A stretch of DNA of 64,000 nucleotides, taken from Bugula neritina (lineage: Eukaryota; Bryozoa; Gymnolaemata; Cheilostomatida; Bugulidae). Below, in pieces: positions 1-21,556 of this stretch. Both the position numbers and the translations under genes were made by a program. How positions within the stretch are numbered: the stretch's first letter is position 1; the number at the start of each line of letters is the position of its first letter. The notes under the pieces were generated by a model. That model was given only the letters and a program-made list of their open reading frames with translations, was not told the origin of the DNA and did no database searches. The stretch spans positions 1,147,501 to 1,211,500 of the forward strand of contig OZ037765.1 in assembly GCA_964035545.1 (NCBI GenBank). The letters run 5' to 3'.

Positions 1-897
1 TTACAGCTTAAGTAATAATAATAATTTAATGAAATTAAGATTCAAATCAAATTGAAATTGAAATAATTATAATAATAAATTATAAATAGTTTTTATATTG
101 TTAAATATTAACTTTAAGTATTTGACTTAGTATTGCTATTAGTATGACTGTAAGTATTAGTATTACGTTTAAATTTTTGCTGTTAGTATTACTATCACTA
201 TGAGTAGTAGTATCACTATCAATATTACTATCAGTCAAATTCAATGTCATTTACTCATTCACTTTCTCTTAGTCTTTCAGTTTTGTATCAATATGTCTGA
301 CAGTGACGGTAATACTTATACTAATAGTAACAGACTTTAAAGTCTATTACTGTAATATTTGTTGTATCAGTATTGATACAACGTACAGTTATGCATTCGA
401 GCATTTATAGTCATACTGATACTATCAGTATGACTACAGACTATGAGTCTGAAATATCATAATATTAATTAGATTTGGATAATATATTTATTTTATTTTT
501 TAATATCAGTAATTGTAAGACTAAAAACACGTAAGTGTTAGTAATATGATGAGTACAACTCATATCAACCGTAGCTTAGAGTTGTTAAGTTGGTATTGTC
601 ACAATTATTATATCTGCTATATTTTGTGAGTATAGCCATAACACTTCCCCATACTTAAAGCAAGAGAGAGTATCATTAATCATGTACCAGCTCATTAATT
701 TGAAATAAATGTAATATTTCTTCTTGCTCTTTATGCATTAGTCTACAGTTTGTAAAATTAAGCTCAACTATAATTTTATGAGCTCATTAATGATTATTGC
801 CAATGCATTGTTTCAGTTTCAGGCTGGTTTGCTTGAGTAAAAATAGACGTAGTCAGCCTACAGCTTTTGCTTGTCATTAGTCAGCGAATATAGCGGG
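1..897. other. Upstream region of MEK gene, no gene seen
   Basis: AT-rich sequence with scattered degenerate TACTA/TAGTA triplet runs (about 110-420). No coding exon is recognisable. It should contain the promoter and 5' UTR of the MEK gene that starts at 898, but I see no clear core promoter element. Confidence 0.5.
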
Positions 898-3800
898 ATG
901 TCAAAGGCGCGTGCCAAAGCTGCCGCTATGGGGCTGACAGCATTGCCTGGCCAATCAGCAGAGACCTCACCTAGTGATGGAAGTGGGGAACCAAAGTGAG
1001 TATACTGGGACTTGGTGTTGGGTGTTTTGTATGACATCCGCACAGCTTCTATACAATATGGAATATCCACAGTTCTTATTAATGTTATAAGTATATGACG
1101 ATTTTCTTTCTGTAAGCTGAATGTGTCGTTTCTTTCACAAAATTTCCTTCTTTATGTTTTAAAATTTATCAATTTCTTTCCCCCAAAGCTCTTTGGGCGT
1201 TGGTGCAAATAAGTAAGTCCCTATTTTTATCAAAATTGTATATCTGTATTTTAGCTTAGGTAATGCTAATGTATACCATTAATTACTAGTGCATTACTAA
1301 TATACTAGCTACATCTTACTGATGTATTACTTGCATATTACTGATATATTACTTGCATATTACAGATATATTACTTGCATATTACTGATATATCACTTGC
1401 ATATTACTGATATATCACTTGCATATTACTGATATATCACTTGCATATTACTGATATATTACTTGCATATTACTGATATATTACTTCTATATTACAAATA
1501 TATTACTTGCATATTACTGATATATTACTTGCATATTACAGATATATTACTTGCATATTACAGATCTATTACTGTATTACTAGAATGTACTGATAAGTAT
1601 ACAGTTTGCTATGTTCAGTTATTCTGTTTCAGCTTTTTCTTCTATTGTAAGGTCTAGTTTACTCTGTTGAAATGACCAAAGTACAATTCAATGGGCAATA
1701 AATTTTGTAAAAACATTACCACCGTGTGTTTATATTCAGAACCGTATATATAATATATTAAATTAGCTTGGATTAGTAGATATTGCAGAGAGGCAATATA
1801 TGGTGTTTATGTCTTCAGGATTCATAATCTGGACGCTCTCACGAAGAAGTTGGACGAGTTGAATATCAACGACACAGAAAGGAGAAATCTGGAGCTCTTC
1901 TTAACCAACAAAGAGAAGATAGGGGAGATAAAGGATGAGGATTTCACTAAACAGGGGGAACTCGGCTCTGGTAATGGCGGGGTCGTGTTGAAAGTGTTCC
2001 ACAAACCTTCAGGTTTCATCATGGCTCGAAAGGTATTGTGTGTGAATTGAACAGTAGTGTGTGGCTCGAGTTAGAATATTTTGTGTTGATAATTCTTGTT
2101 GATATTTCAACATTGAATCCCAAATTATACAAAAGTTAGTTGACATTTCCTCATAACTGAAATGCAGTTTTGTAATTAGAATTGTGTCGAATAACCTTAG
2201 AGTGAGAACAGAAAACTTTTATTAGCCGTAGTTCTTTTTTCTCAATCTATGTTTTTCAATAAAGTACAAGTTTGTTATCGGGATACAATTTTCAGATTAT
2301 AAAATGCTTAAAAATATTTGACTATCTTGTTTGTCTGTCTTTAGTCAGTGGTCAATTTGACAAATATATATTCACAAGTGTGTCACTTCTATGCTGATGA
2401 ATTAAAACTGGTGTGTAGTCTGTTGCGGTTGCTAATAGTTAGTCTGAGAACTAAAAAGGAACTAGCAATCATGTATTATTAGATGTTACTATCTTATCTG
2501 TTAAAAGCTTATTGAATAGCAGATGTTTTGGTTATAACTTAACTTGTTCACTCACTGGGCACTAGTCAATAATTCCAATTAGTTTTATACGAGTTAATGG
2601 CCCTTTTCCTACTTAATGTGCTGCCAGTTTCCATGTTTTACTCTTCTATATTCACATTATGTTAGCCATGCTGTGGGTTATTCAGTTGTGTTTCAAAGTT
2701 TTTTTATTGCAAAGGAATTATTATGACTCAATTATGTCTCTATTTTTGTTAGCAGTTTCGCCTAGCTTTGACACTGTGTATGCACACGTGACACTGTATA
2801 CGCACACGTGACTGTATATATACTCCTGTCACACTGTATATATACTATCTATATACTGTATATATACTATCTATATACTGTATATATACTATCTATATAC
2901 TGTCTATACACTGTCTATACACTGTCTATATACTGTCTATATACAGCTCATACACCTGGAGATACAGCCACAGATAAGAAAGGCAATCATGAGAGAGTTG
3001 GAGATTCTACACGACTGCAATTCTCCGTACATAGTTGGTTTCTACGGTGCATTCTACAGCAAAGGTGATATCAACATCTGCATGGAGTATATGGTATGAT
3101 CTAGTTCTCTAGTTCTAATTCATTACTGCCTATATTATATGTCTAATATCATATTTTAGAGAGTGTAAGTGGTGATTAAAGTAAGCATATTTTTATTGAC
3201 AATGCGGGGAAGGGGGCTAGATAATCACAGTATTGGTAGACTTCACTCAGGATTAGGGCTATTCCACTCTTGTGTGTTGAAACACTGTTTGATGTTTCCA
3301 GGATGGCGGTTCATTTGACAAAATCTTACAAGAGGCGGGGAGAATTCCCGAGCCTGTACTCGGCAAAATGATGTTCTCGGTGAGTATAGTTGAGTACTAC
3401 TTGACTATCTCAGTGTTACAGAGTATGGCTTGATTTTCTCCTTTCCTCCATCTTGTATCAAAATCTATGTGTGTAATGCAGGTGCTGAAGGGCTTGATAT
3501 ACCTCAGAGAGAAACACAGCATAATGCACAGAGGTGAGTAAAATATTCGGTCATTTCTTAATCTCTTGACCTACTTAGCTAGGTCAAGGTGAAAATCGGG
3601 GTTTCAGTTTATAGGAAACTCAGACTATCAGTCTTTTGGCTCCTGCGAGATTTTTAGACCAAGTGTTGTATTTTATGGTCGACTTTAGATGTTCCACTGA
3701 ACTAGCGTTAGTTTTGCAGACGTCAAGCCTTCCAACATTCTGGTGAACTCTAAGGGGGAGATTAAACTCTGCGACTTTGGAGTCAGCATCCAGTTGATAG

Positions 3801-6800
3801 ACTCTAAGGCTAACTCGTTTGTCGGCACCAGGTCTTACATGGCGGTGAGTCGGGGGTATGCGTGACGCCCCCTACTAAACTGATTTGTTGCTGTAGGACC
3901 TAGACTAATCATACAACTAGATATTAGAATGTTCATCTGAAGCTGTAATAACAGTATTTTATTTGTTTACAAGTTACAGACATAAACATAGTTATTTTAA
4001 TCACTGGGCAAATATAATTATAGGTTGCTGTGATATATTCTTTAGTAATACTAGTTATATAGTTAGATTCCAGGGCTTCAAAGTTACATAACGTTATGTA
4101 ATGCTCAGTAGTTAATAGTAGGTCTGTAGATAGTGTTTCAGCCAAGAATCTTACCCATTGCTTTATGATACTATCTTTATATATATTGCTTGTTCCCTGT
4201 TCTTCATCACTGACTTAGCATTATGGAGTGGATGCTAGTATGGATGGATTTGTGGTTGCTGTTTGCATTAACTTATGGTTGTGCTTTCATTAGATGCAAC
4301 TGTTTCCAAACATCCATGGAAAATCATTCACATAATGATAAGCTTGGTAACATAGAGTATACAATGCATAGAGTATACAATGCATAGTGTATACAATGCA
4401 TAGAGTATACCATGCGTTATTTATGCAACTTGTTCCCTGCTCTGTGTGTAGCCGGAGAGGTTACAAGGAGTTGCCTACACAGTGCAATCAGACATCTGGT
4501 CGATGGGCCTCTCGCTGATAGAAATGGCAATAGGTCGTTACCCCATTCCTCCTCCCGACCAGAAAGAGGTTGAGAAGGTGTTTGCTCAGGACACTCTGGC
4601 CCTCCACATGGAGGCAGCCCAGTCTGGATCCCAGCTACCTGGTATGTACCTGTATCCTAGGGGCAGACAACTACTGAGTATGTACCTGTATCCTAGGGGT
4701 AGACAACTGCTGAGTATGTAACTGTACCCTAGGGGTAGACAACTACTGAGTATGTACCTATATCCTAGGGGTAGACAACTACTGAGTATGTAACTATATC
4801 CTAGGGGTAGACAACTACTGAGTATGTAACTATATCCTAGGGGTAGACAACTACTGAGTATGTAACTATATCCTAGGGGTAGACAACTACTGAGTATGTA
4901 ACTATATCCTAGGGGTAGACAACTACTGAGTATGTAACTGTATCCTAGGGGTAGACAACTACTGAGTGTGTAATTATATCCTAGGGGTAGACAACTACTG
5001 AGTATGTAACTGTATCCTAGGGGCAGACAACTGCTGAGTATGTAACTGTATCCTAGGGGTAGACAACTACTGAGTATGTAACTGTATCCTAGGGGTAGAC
5101 AACTACTGAGTATGTAACTGTATCCTAGGGGTAGACAACTACTGAGTATGTAACTGTATCCTAGGGGTAGACAACTACTGAGTATGTAACTATATCCTAG
5201 GGGTAGACAACTCTCTAACTTGTATGTCGTGTCACGGACAGGTCTACCACCTCTGTTCGGCCACTACGATGGCTTCCACGGCAGCACGTACGGGTGTAAT
5301 GACCCGCTGCCACTGGCCATCTTTGAGCTGTTAGAATACATTATACATGAGGTAATGGACTTAGCCCAGTACATCCACACTTCCCTTAGTGCTGCGCCAA
5401 TACACACTTTCTCTAGGCCTACTAATAGGAGAACAGTTGTAGTAGATGTGCGTACTGGCGCAGCACTAGAAGGAATGCAGCTGGGTAGGTTTGTATGCAT
5501 GCAGCAATCCACAGACACTATGGTTTTATGTGTTTAGCAACGGTCAGCTGCCTAATTTACTGCTCCAACTAGAATAGACTGTAAATTCAGTCAATCGGGG
5601 ACATACGCTAATTATATTATTATTTCTCTATTGCGTTTGTGATTTATTTACAGAAGAAAAATGTATTTTAATTGTGAACCTATTCTAAATAGCGTTTTGA
5701 AAATAAATGTTTGAATCCCACAAAAATTGGAAAGAAAAGGATGTGCAACACAAACTGCTCAAACTATTTTCAAGAAATAATTTTTACTCAGAATTGCTGG
5801 GTTTTCAGAGTTGATCCATGCTTCTGATTGACTGGGTTGCAGTGAATAGTCGCGGATGGTTTGCGCGACGTAGTGACAATTGCTATACTTCTGTGACCGA
5901 AATGTACAAGAAGTTACTCATCGAAATAAACATAAAACAGAAACTTTGAGTTTTCTTTTTAAATGCTTGTGTTGAATATTTAAAATTTATTCTTTTATTT
6001 TCACTGATGAGCTTTGCTGCTTTTAAAGTTTTAAACTAAAAAATTTAATAACTATAAGCGCACCTGTCAGGTAGAGCTGAAAATCGTTGGCGGTTATTTG
6101 GAAACTAAATCGGAATTCTGATTTTCCTAAAGTCTTACTAGTCAGTTTGTTATTTCGAAGACGCCGATAATGGGGCAAAATATTGGGAGGTCGACTTGCT
6201 TGTATCCCGTTCTACTTGCCCCTCGTACACCAGTGCAGCTATGTAGTATTATATTTTGTGCATTAGCTGTAAACTCATTTGTTGTTGGAGTCACAACTTC
6301 CAAAGCATGTTTACAATGAGTTTGTAGTCATTGAGTTGAACTCGCTTACGTTGTGCTGCACCATTTGTTGTCCCCTACTGTTAGCGTCAACCTTCTGTTT
6401 GCAGGTAAAAACTGGGATGATAGTCGATGCATCTCTATTTTTGACCTGCTTCAGTTTATTGTGAATGAGGTATGTGTTGACAACTCCACTAGAACCTGGC
6501 TAACTCTACTAACTACTCTCTACTAGCTACTAACTACTAACAAATAATTTAAAATTCAATTTTTTTTAAAACTTTCTGTGCTGCGAACATAGCAAAGGCT
6601 GTACATTTATTAGTTGTACTTTAGAACAAGAGCTCTGTTATAAGTTGTGTTTAGTTGGCTGTGTTTAGCTGCCGGTGTTTATTTTGGGAAATGTTTAATT
6701 CAAGTTCTCATTACCACCACAAGTGTCATTTGTATTTTAGTAATCATTATATTAATACAAGAATTCATGTTATCTTCAGTTGCAAATACAATATTACACT

Positions 6801-8643
6801 TTACTTGAAATACGTAGCTCAAATAAATGAATGTGTGTAGAATTTAGCTTCAGTTTAAATGTAGTGTATGTGGTGTGTTGCAGCCCCCACCCAAACTTCC
6901 TACCGGAGTTTTTACGCCGGAATTTGAAGATTTCGTAGACACGTGGTGAGTTGTCCTCCCTTATTATATGATAACATTGTATAAATATACTATATAGTCT
7001 GAGATATGATCCTTATTATATGATTACATTGTATGAATATACTATATATAGTTATATGATTTTACTACCAGTTATAATAATAGTAATACTAACAGTTATA
7101 CTGATAGTAATACTAACAGTTATACTGATAGTAATACTAACAGTTATACTGATAGTAATACTAACAGTTATACTGATAGTAATACTAACAGTTATACTAC
7201 CAGTTATACTAACAGTTATACTACCAGTTATACTAACAGTTATACTACCAGTTATACTAACAGTTATACTACCAGTTATACTAACAGTTATACTGATAGT
7301 AATACTAACAGTTATACTACCAGTTATACTAACAGTTATACTACTAGTTATACTAATAGTTATACTGATAGTAATACTAACAGTTATACTACCAGTTATA
7401 CTAACAGTTATACTACCAGTTATACTAACAGTTATACTGATAGTAATACTACCAGTTATACTAATAGTTATACTAACAGTTATACTGATAGTAATACTAA
7501 CAGTTATACTACCAGTTATACTAACAGTTATACTACCAGTTATACTAACAGTTATACTACCAGTTATACTAACAGTTATACTGATAGTAATACTAACAGT
7601 TATACTACCAGTTATACTAACAGTTATACTACCAGTTATACTAACAGTTATACTACTAGTTATACTAATAGTTATACTGATAGTAATACTAACAGTTATA
7701 CTACCAGTTATACTAACAGTTATACTACCAGTTATACTAACAGTTATACTGATAGTAATACTACCAGTTATACTAATAGTTATACTAACAGTTATACTGA
7801 TAGTAATACTAACAGTTATACTACCAGTTATACTAACAGTTATACTACCAGTTATACTAACAGTTATACTGATAGTAATACTACCAGTTATACTAATAGT
7901 TATACTAACAGTTATACTAATAGTTATACTAACAGTTAGGCTACTAATAACATTGACCTCTTTTCATTATTATATATTGTTATGTTGTAGTCTGAAAAGA
8001 GATCCAGCAGAAAGACATGATCTGCACTTTTACACAGTAAGTTTACACCTCATGAATCATTAAGAGTTATCTTTCCATTACCTAGCATATAATATGGTCA
8101 TTATGTTAATATAAGTTATCTCCTCTATATTTCACACTGCTAGACAGAGTGCTTATTATTACTGTGTTAGAAGAAGTTTCTGGAAAAGGTTGTCTATTGG
8201 GTGAAAGGTCAAATGCTATTTGGAAGTTTTTTTCAAGTTTAGGGTTTCTTTAACTTGTTTCTATAATTTTTCTGTTGGTTTCATCTTTTTGTATTTCTAG
8301 CATTTGTTTTGGTGGATTTCCTGAGTAGTTTGGCTACCAAAACACTTTTCTAAACTTAATGCTATTCACAGGGAATTGCATATTTAAATTGTGTATTTTG
8401 TATTAAAACTTTATTCTTTAGAAATTGTTGCAATGCCAACTTATTTCTACTCTCAAAAACTTGAGTTTTACTCAAAGATCTTAATTTTGCATTCATGATT
8501 TGAAGTCAAATGAATATTATTTTGTTGAAATTATCTCCCTTGCACTTTCTCGTTCACAGGCACACGAGTGGATAACCAGGTGGGACAGGGAAGATGTAGA
8601 CATAGGAAATTACGCTAGTCAAGTTATGAAGCTGGGTGTGTGA
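898..8643 (+). CDS. MAP2K1/2: MEK1/2-type dual-specificity MAP kinase kinase
   Basis: Cytosolic kinase that phosphorylates ERK below Raf. Exons: 898-995, 1819-2032, 2947-3093, 3302-3379, 3482-3533, 3720-3844, 4452-4641, 5242-5351, 6884-6945, 7991-8036, 8560-8643. All phases agree, giving 401 residues, normal for MEK. The start at 898 is supported because its exon ends in phase 2, exactly what the next acceptor needs, and it encodes a basic MAPK-docking-like N-terminus (MSKARAK). Visible are the leucine-rich export-signal region ([10 protein letters not shown]), the glycine loop (GSGNGG), ATP lysine K104 (MARK), the HRDVKPSN catalytic loop with D197, DFG at 215-217, activation serines S225 and S229 (LIDSKANS), the APE-equivalent APER, and an AIFELLEYI helix after a short proline-rich insert. 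An alternative to exon 8 lies at 6405-6469. Several introns hold minisatellites. The poly(A) signal is probably at 9313. Confidence 0.95.
1316..1570. repeat. 22-bp minisatellite in MEK intron 1
   Basis: About eleven imperfect copies of a 22-bp unit resembling atattactgatatattacttgc minus its ends. Non-coding; the short open frame over it is a by-product. Confidence 0.9.
2800..2946. repeat. Tandem repeat running into the MEK exon 3 acceptor
   Basis: Alternating tatatactatctatatactg and ctgtctatata units run without a break into the acceptor ctatatacag at 2946, so the pyrimidine tract and AG are part of the last repeat unit. Confidence 0.8.
4642..5215. repeat. 36-bp minisatellite starting at the MEK intron 7 donor
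   Basis: About 16 copies of a 36-bp unit. Each begins gtatgta and contains tatcctaggggtagacaac. The first base of the array is the first base of intron 7, so the real splice donor is the head of unit 1 and each later unit repeats a donor-like gtatgt. Confidence 0.9.
5387..5468 (+). repeat. Long inverted repeat (hairpin) in MEK intron between exons 8a and 8b
   Basis: Arms 5387-5407 and 5448-5468 are 21 bp long with two mismatches (both G/A type, so wobble pairs are possible). They surround a 40-nt loop. The core arm is tagtgctgcgcca. Shorter pairing (ttcc/ggaa) continues outside. It lies 36 bp after exon 8a. Confidence 0.8.
6405..6469 (+). CDS. MAP2K1/2: Alternative (mutually exclusive) exon 8b of MEK
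   Basis: The 65-bp exon is bounded by ctgtttgcag and gtatgtg. Its entry phase (1) and exit phase (0) equal those of exon 8a (5242-5351, 110 bp). It encodes [20 protein letters not shown], clearly homologous to the end of exon 8a ([13 protein letters not shown]) and to the matching helix region of vertebrate MEK. Using it instead of 8a gives a 386-residue kinase with a shorter proline-rich insert. Including both (175 bp) would shift the frame, so the two should be mutually exclusive. Transcript evidence is not available to me. Confidence 0.8.
7065..7938. repeat. 12/24-bp minisatellite in MEK intron 9
   Basis: About 870 bp of 12-bp units of the types agttatactaac, agttatactacc and agtaatactgat in higher-order order. 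Because 12 is divisible by 3 it leaves a long open frame that runs into exon 10, but the frame is closed upstream, before exon 9, so it is not read as part of the kinase. Confidence 0.9.
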
Positions 8644-9568
8644 TGTCTCTGTATTGTCAACTTCACCCTTCACGGTGCTTCCCTTTAGACACAAATACGT
8701 CTGCCTACAAATCATAAGCTGGACAAAGTCTAACCACAAACTCTACCACTTCTTTACACGCTTCACTGGCTCCGGTGTTATGGTTTAGGCTAGCGGAAGT
8801 TGTCTTTCTTTTTGAAGCACTTACATAGTTTGGAGAAGCTCATGGAAGTATGACCTTGAACTTTGAAATTAGTGAACTTCTCTAAGGACTTTGCTGTAAA
8901 CGCCTAGTTTCAGTGACAACACATTTTATAGGAGTTTCTCACATTGAGAAGTTGTCTTCTTTCTTATAACCTCAACACTTGTTAGAGAAATATTTAATGT
9001 CAACAATTGCACTGTAGTTATAAAGTGTTACCCAGCTACGCTAGGCAGTTATTCTAGTTGTACACACAAGCCTTACAGCATATTTATACTAATATAATCA
9101 CAATGCTGCCACATTCTTTCTGGTTAAATATCTTGTAGTTTGTCTGCCTTATTCTATGTAATTATTTTGTCAAACAGTTATCTGTAGTATAAATACAGCT
9201 TCAACACACTGACTATTGGTATATATTGTTTATTATTACTTAGTATTTATATAACTCTGTGTTATCTTTGTATCACCACTTGTTTGTCATTTTATATCAT
9301 ATTTTATATCAAAATAAATGCGTTTCCACATTTCACAGGAAATTGAACTAAAATTTAAACACTAAGCGTGCAGAATAGTTAACAGCTGTGATACTATACT
9401 GTCTATAAAATATTCATAATATACTACATTATAACATTTGACCTTGTCCATGTGGGATAGATAATAATTATATATCAATATTCCGTATAGTATTAGTGAT
9501 CAGAAGCTTTGTCTCTCAGCTTATAGTCCCTCATTAAGCTGATTATTAGTAAACTGCAGCTGATAGGT
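8644..9568. other. Tail-to-tail interval between MEK and TRIM-NHL genes
   Basis: Under 1 kb separates the MEK stop codon from the stop of the downstream alternative terminal exon of the opposite gene. It should hold both 3' UTRs. No further exon is recognisable. Confidence 0.5.
9313..9318 (+). terminator. Candidate poly(A) signal of MEK
   Basis: AATAAA hexamer 670 bp after the MEK stop codon, in a TA-rich context. No closer perfect hexamer was noticed. Confidence 0.45.
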
Positions 9569-10081
9569 TTAGTATTTTATTATATATCTCCTCAGTCCAT
9601 CTTCACCTGCTAGAAACACTTTGTCTCTGGACACAGCTATGTCCCACACCCAGTCACTCACACCAGGACTCCTCCTACCAATTGTTTGTACGAGCTTTCC
9701 TGTAAATATAATATTGAAAACTTTATTCAATAAAAGGTGATTTGGTTTTCAATAGCAATGTTGAGAGCAACTTATCAGTAGCAACCATCCAAACATGGAA
9801 AATACTGCGTATATTGACAGATTTATAGATTTGTGGAGGGTATAGAAGGAGATTGTTTACTGAAAGGATTTGAGTAAATAAATTATGGTTTTGCATTATT
9901 TCTTTACCTTTGATAGATACCATAAAAAGTGGTCCAAATGCTATACAGATGTAAATCTGTCCAGATGTTGGTTCAAAGGAAATACCAGTTGGTTCTAAGA
10001 TGCGAGGGAATTCCCACATTAGAGTGAGAGTTGTGTTCTCCACTTTATACCTGCTCACTCTACCATCTTTAGTGTAGTTTC
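9569..10081 (-). CDS. Duplicated alternative 3' exons of the TRIM-NHL gene
   Basis: Two exons, 10081-9908 and 9699-9569, lie beyond the stop of the main form. The first encodes NYTKDGRVSRY...LWEFPRI, paralogous to the last fifth of exon 6 (DYTENGKVVRY...LWEFPHI). The second encodes SDWVWDIAVSRDKVFLAG...LRRYIIKY, paralogous to exon 7. Both enter in phase 1, so exon 6 could splice to either 9699 (exon swap) or 10081 (extra propeller blade). The homology extends into the 3' flank (for example gctgattattagtaaactg in both copies), so this is a genomic duplication. They could also be a decaying copy, but no frame break is seen. Confidence 0.7.
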
Positions 10082-10118
10082 CTACAAACACACACGAATG
10101 CACGCACGCACGCAAGCA

Positions 10119-10119
<1 letters not shown>

Positions 10120-10200
<81 letters not shown>
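10120..10200. repeat. (CA)n microsatellite
   Basis: About 80 bp of uninterrupted CA, directly upstream (on the - strand) of the acceptor of the duplicated exon at 10081. Confidence 0.95.
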
Positions 10201-10202
<2 letters not shown>

Positions 10203-10399
10203 GTATCTACATTCACAACTTTGCAAAAATAAATGACCAAAGATGAATTGCAAGATTACTTTATTATTACAATATTGTTATTATCACCACCATAGTATTC
10301 ATCTTTTCACATTCATTAATTTTTAGAAACTGTTCTATATTTTCAATAAATTGTAGAGCATTAGGTTATAAACATTGTAAAAAATACATAATTACATAC

Positions 10400-10520
10400 A
10401 AGAACTGTATTGCATGGTGAAAGACAGTGATCATAATTGCAATGACTTAACTTCAAAGTTAATACGAAACTACAGACCATAAAGTGACGTAATATTTGCA
10501 TTATACATTTCTCAGTGAAA
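10400..10520. repeat. Interspersed repeat related to 22845-22990
   Basis: The two stretches share a diverged order of motifs: a tgcattgcggtgaaggcag-like start, a gaaactacagacc-like stretch and an acatttcacagtgata-like stretch. Family unknown; it is probably an old dispersed element. Confidence 0.45.
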
Positions 10521-11272
10521 TATGACACCTATAATATTAATATAGACTATAACGGTTTGTGATAAAAGTAGTCAACTAAACTGGCCGCCAAGTGAGAATA
10601 TTTTCTTGACAGTAAAAGTTTCTGTTTTGAACAGGAGTGGAAAACCGTTTTTGCTAAATCATTTTTATAACATCTAATTCCAAAATTTGTCAGCCAATCA
10701 GAAAGACAAGATTTTAAAAATATCAGTTTATTCAGATGTTTGCTGTTACAACCTGATTTTGCATATAATTTAAATTTTTTAGAGCTTTTTATGTTTTTTA
10801 ATTTAACTGCATATTTCAAAGTGATCAAAAATTCTGTTACTTCCAGTTATTCAATGCTTAGTAACCTTTCGTGGCTAAAGTAAGTTATGTAACCGCATAA
10901 TGATTGTGAAAAGTTGTCTGCTTTTAAAGTGCTACTACCTTAGAGAGCTTGTGAGCCAGTATGTCTCACAACTTTTTAGATTTCATCAAATATTCAAACA
11001 CAGTTCGTTTACCACTAACTACCCATTATGCGCAAATAACTGAAGCTATGTCAAGTCACATATTTTGATTTATTCACCCTTTAAATATAAAAGTTACTTA
11101 CATAATTACGCATAGAAATATGCAGATATAGAAATAAAACCAGTAGCCTATACATAATATCAACTCTATAAGTAAATCAACTTTATCAAGTGAAATAATA
11201 ACTACACGGTAGTCAGCACTGCTGTAAATGTTAAACTTGCAATAAACTGTGAATAATACCAAGTACGTATGA

Positions 11273-11308
11273 GCAATGAACTGGAAAAAATTATTTCCAG
11301 TTCATTGC
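11273..11308. repeat. Perfect 15-bp inverted repeat
   Basis: Arms gcaatgaactggaaa and its reverse complement are separated by 6 bases, with gtatgagca repeated directly beside both arms. It is intronic or just upstream of exon 7 of the TRIM-NHL gene. Confidence 0.75.
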
Positions 11309-11506
11309 GTATGAGCATCTGAAATATAAAAAGTTATTATGCTACAGGGTAAAATGCAATAATATAATACTTTAAATTACCATGTATTGATGAATTGTAA
11401 TGGAGATTATAACCATATTAACATTGTGTACAGTTAGTGATAACATTTATCTCTCATGCGCTAGTATCTCACTGGGCTGATTATTAGTAAACTGTAACTG
11501 ATAAGT

Positions 11507-20381
<8,875 letters not shown>

Positions 20382-20526
20382 TTTGAGTTGAGTAGCTCTA
20401 GAAACATGTTGGATTGATATCCTACACTAAGTGTAAGCAGCTTTTAGATATAATATGACGTATGAAATACACTTTTATGCTACACTATACATTAGAAAAA
20501 GAAAAGAATATATCTGACACTGGATA

Positions 20527-20604
20527 AGGTGTAGTGTTGTGGTGTAAAGGGTGGCATGCCTGCTTGCAAGCCGGAGGTCTTGGTTCAAATCCCAGTTGGG
20601 GCAA
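20527..20604 (+). mobile_element. tRNA-derived SINE head
   Basis: Contains an A-box-like tggtgtaaagggtgg and a B box ggttcaaatcc, with cttgcaagccggaggtc between them. It shares tgtagtg...gtggtgtaa with the copies at 22390 and 22585. The anticodon arm pairs poorly, so this is not a functional tRNA. Confidence 0.65.
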
Positions 20605-21351
20605 AATTATTTTATATGAGACTCACATTTAAAGACTTAAGCAACTTAGACAAAACATTATAAATAATGCAACTTGTACAGTTACTCCAAGGTGGAAGTA
20701 ACCTCTGTATGTATTAAACTCACACACCCAGTCTAACTTATTTTATAGCTAAAAGCAAATTTATTCTTCACTGACCTGTTGATTGAGGGAAGCAGCAGAC
20801 AGGAGGAAATGGCAGCTGGAAAGTTGATACACAATAAATGTGAGGCTCAGCCAGTCAAAATATCAGCACTGAAATCTGATTGGATGAGTTATAGTCGAAT
20901 TAGCCAATCATTTGAAAGGGAGTCAGCACCCCCATTGGTTGATTAACTCCCATTGGTTTTAGAAACTCAGGACATAGACACGGATCCTATAACTAAATAT
21001 ATTTCTGCAAGACGTAAGGAGGTATTGTCTACTTTTACCTTTCATAACCTACACTGACTGAGAACTGAGGCTAAGTATAATTTGCGAAGATAAACTACTC
21101 ATGTGACAACAATGTTGGCAAATACCGCACGCACAGATACTGCAGCAATATATCGTGTTAAAACTCTCTTAGAGATAACATATGAAGCTGTTTAAGTCCA
21201 ATTATCTCACCCAATCTCAAGTATGTACTTGGTACGAACTACTTGACTTGAACACGGCCACAGTACACATATATGTTGATGATTCTACCTGCTTCTACTG
21301 TAGACATGTTCATTCAAGTCACACTGATGTAATAATCAACTGTGAGTCATA

Positions 21352-21556
21352 GGTAGTAGTAGGTGGTAGTAGGTAGTGGTAGTAGTACTAGTAGTAGGTA
21401 GTAGTATAGGTAGTAGTAGGTAGTAGTACTAGTAGTAGTAGGTAGTGGTAGTAGGTAGTAGTAGGTAGTAGCAGGTAGTAGTAGGTAGTAGTACTAGTAG
21501 TAGCAGGTAGTAGTAGGTAGTAGTACTAGTAGTAGTAGGTAGCAGTAGGTAGTGGT
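21352..21556. repeat. (GTA)n-type microsatellite
   Basis: About 200 bp of gtagtaggta units. Confidence 0.9.

Noticed and set aside
7020-8063. 347-codon open frame of ILTVILPV repeats joined to a MEK exon
   Set aside because: It is the read-through of a 12-bp intronic minisatellite; there are stops between exon 9 and the array, and good splice sites remove it.
10547-10828. 93-codon - strand ORF
   Set aside because: Lys/Leu-rich AT-driven frame in an intron or 3' region with no splice-supported neighbours or recognisable domain.
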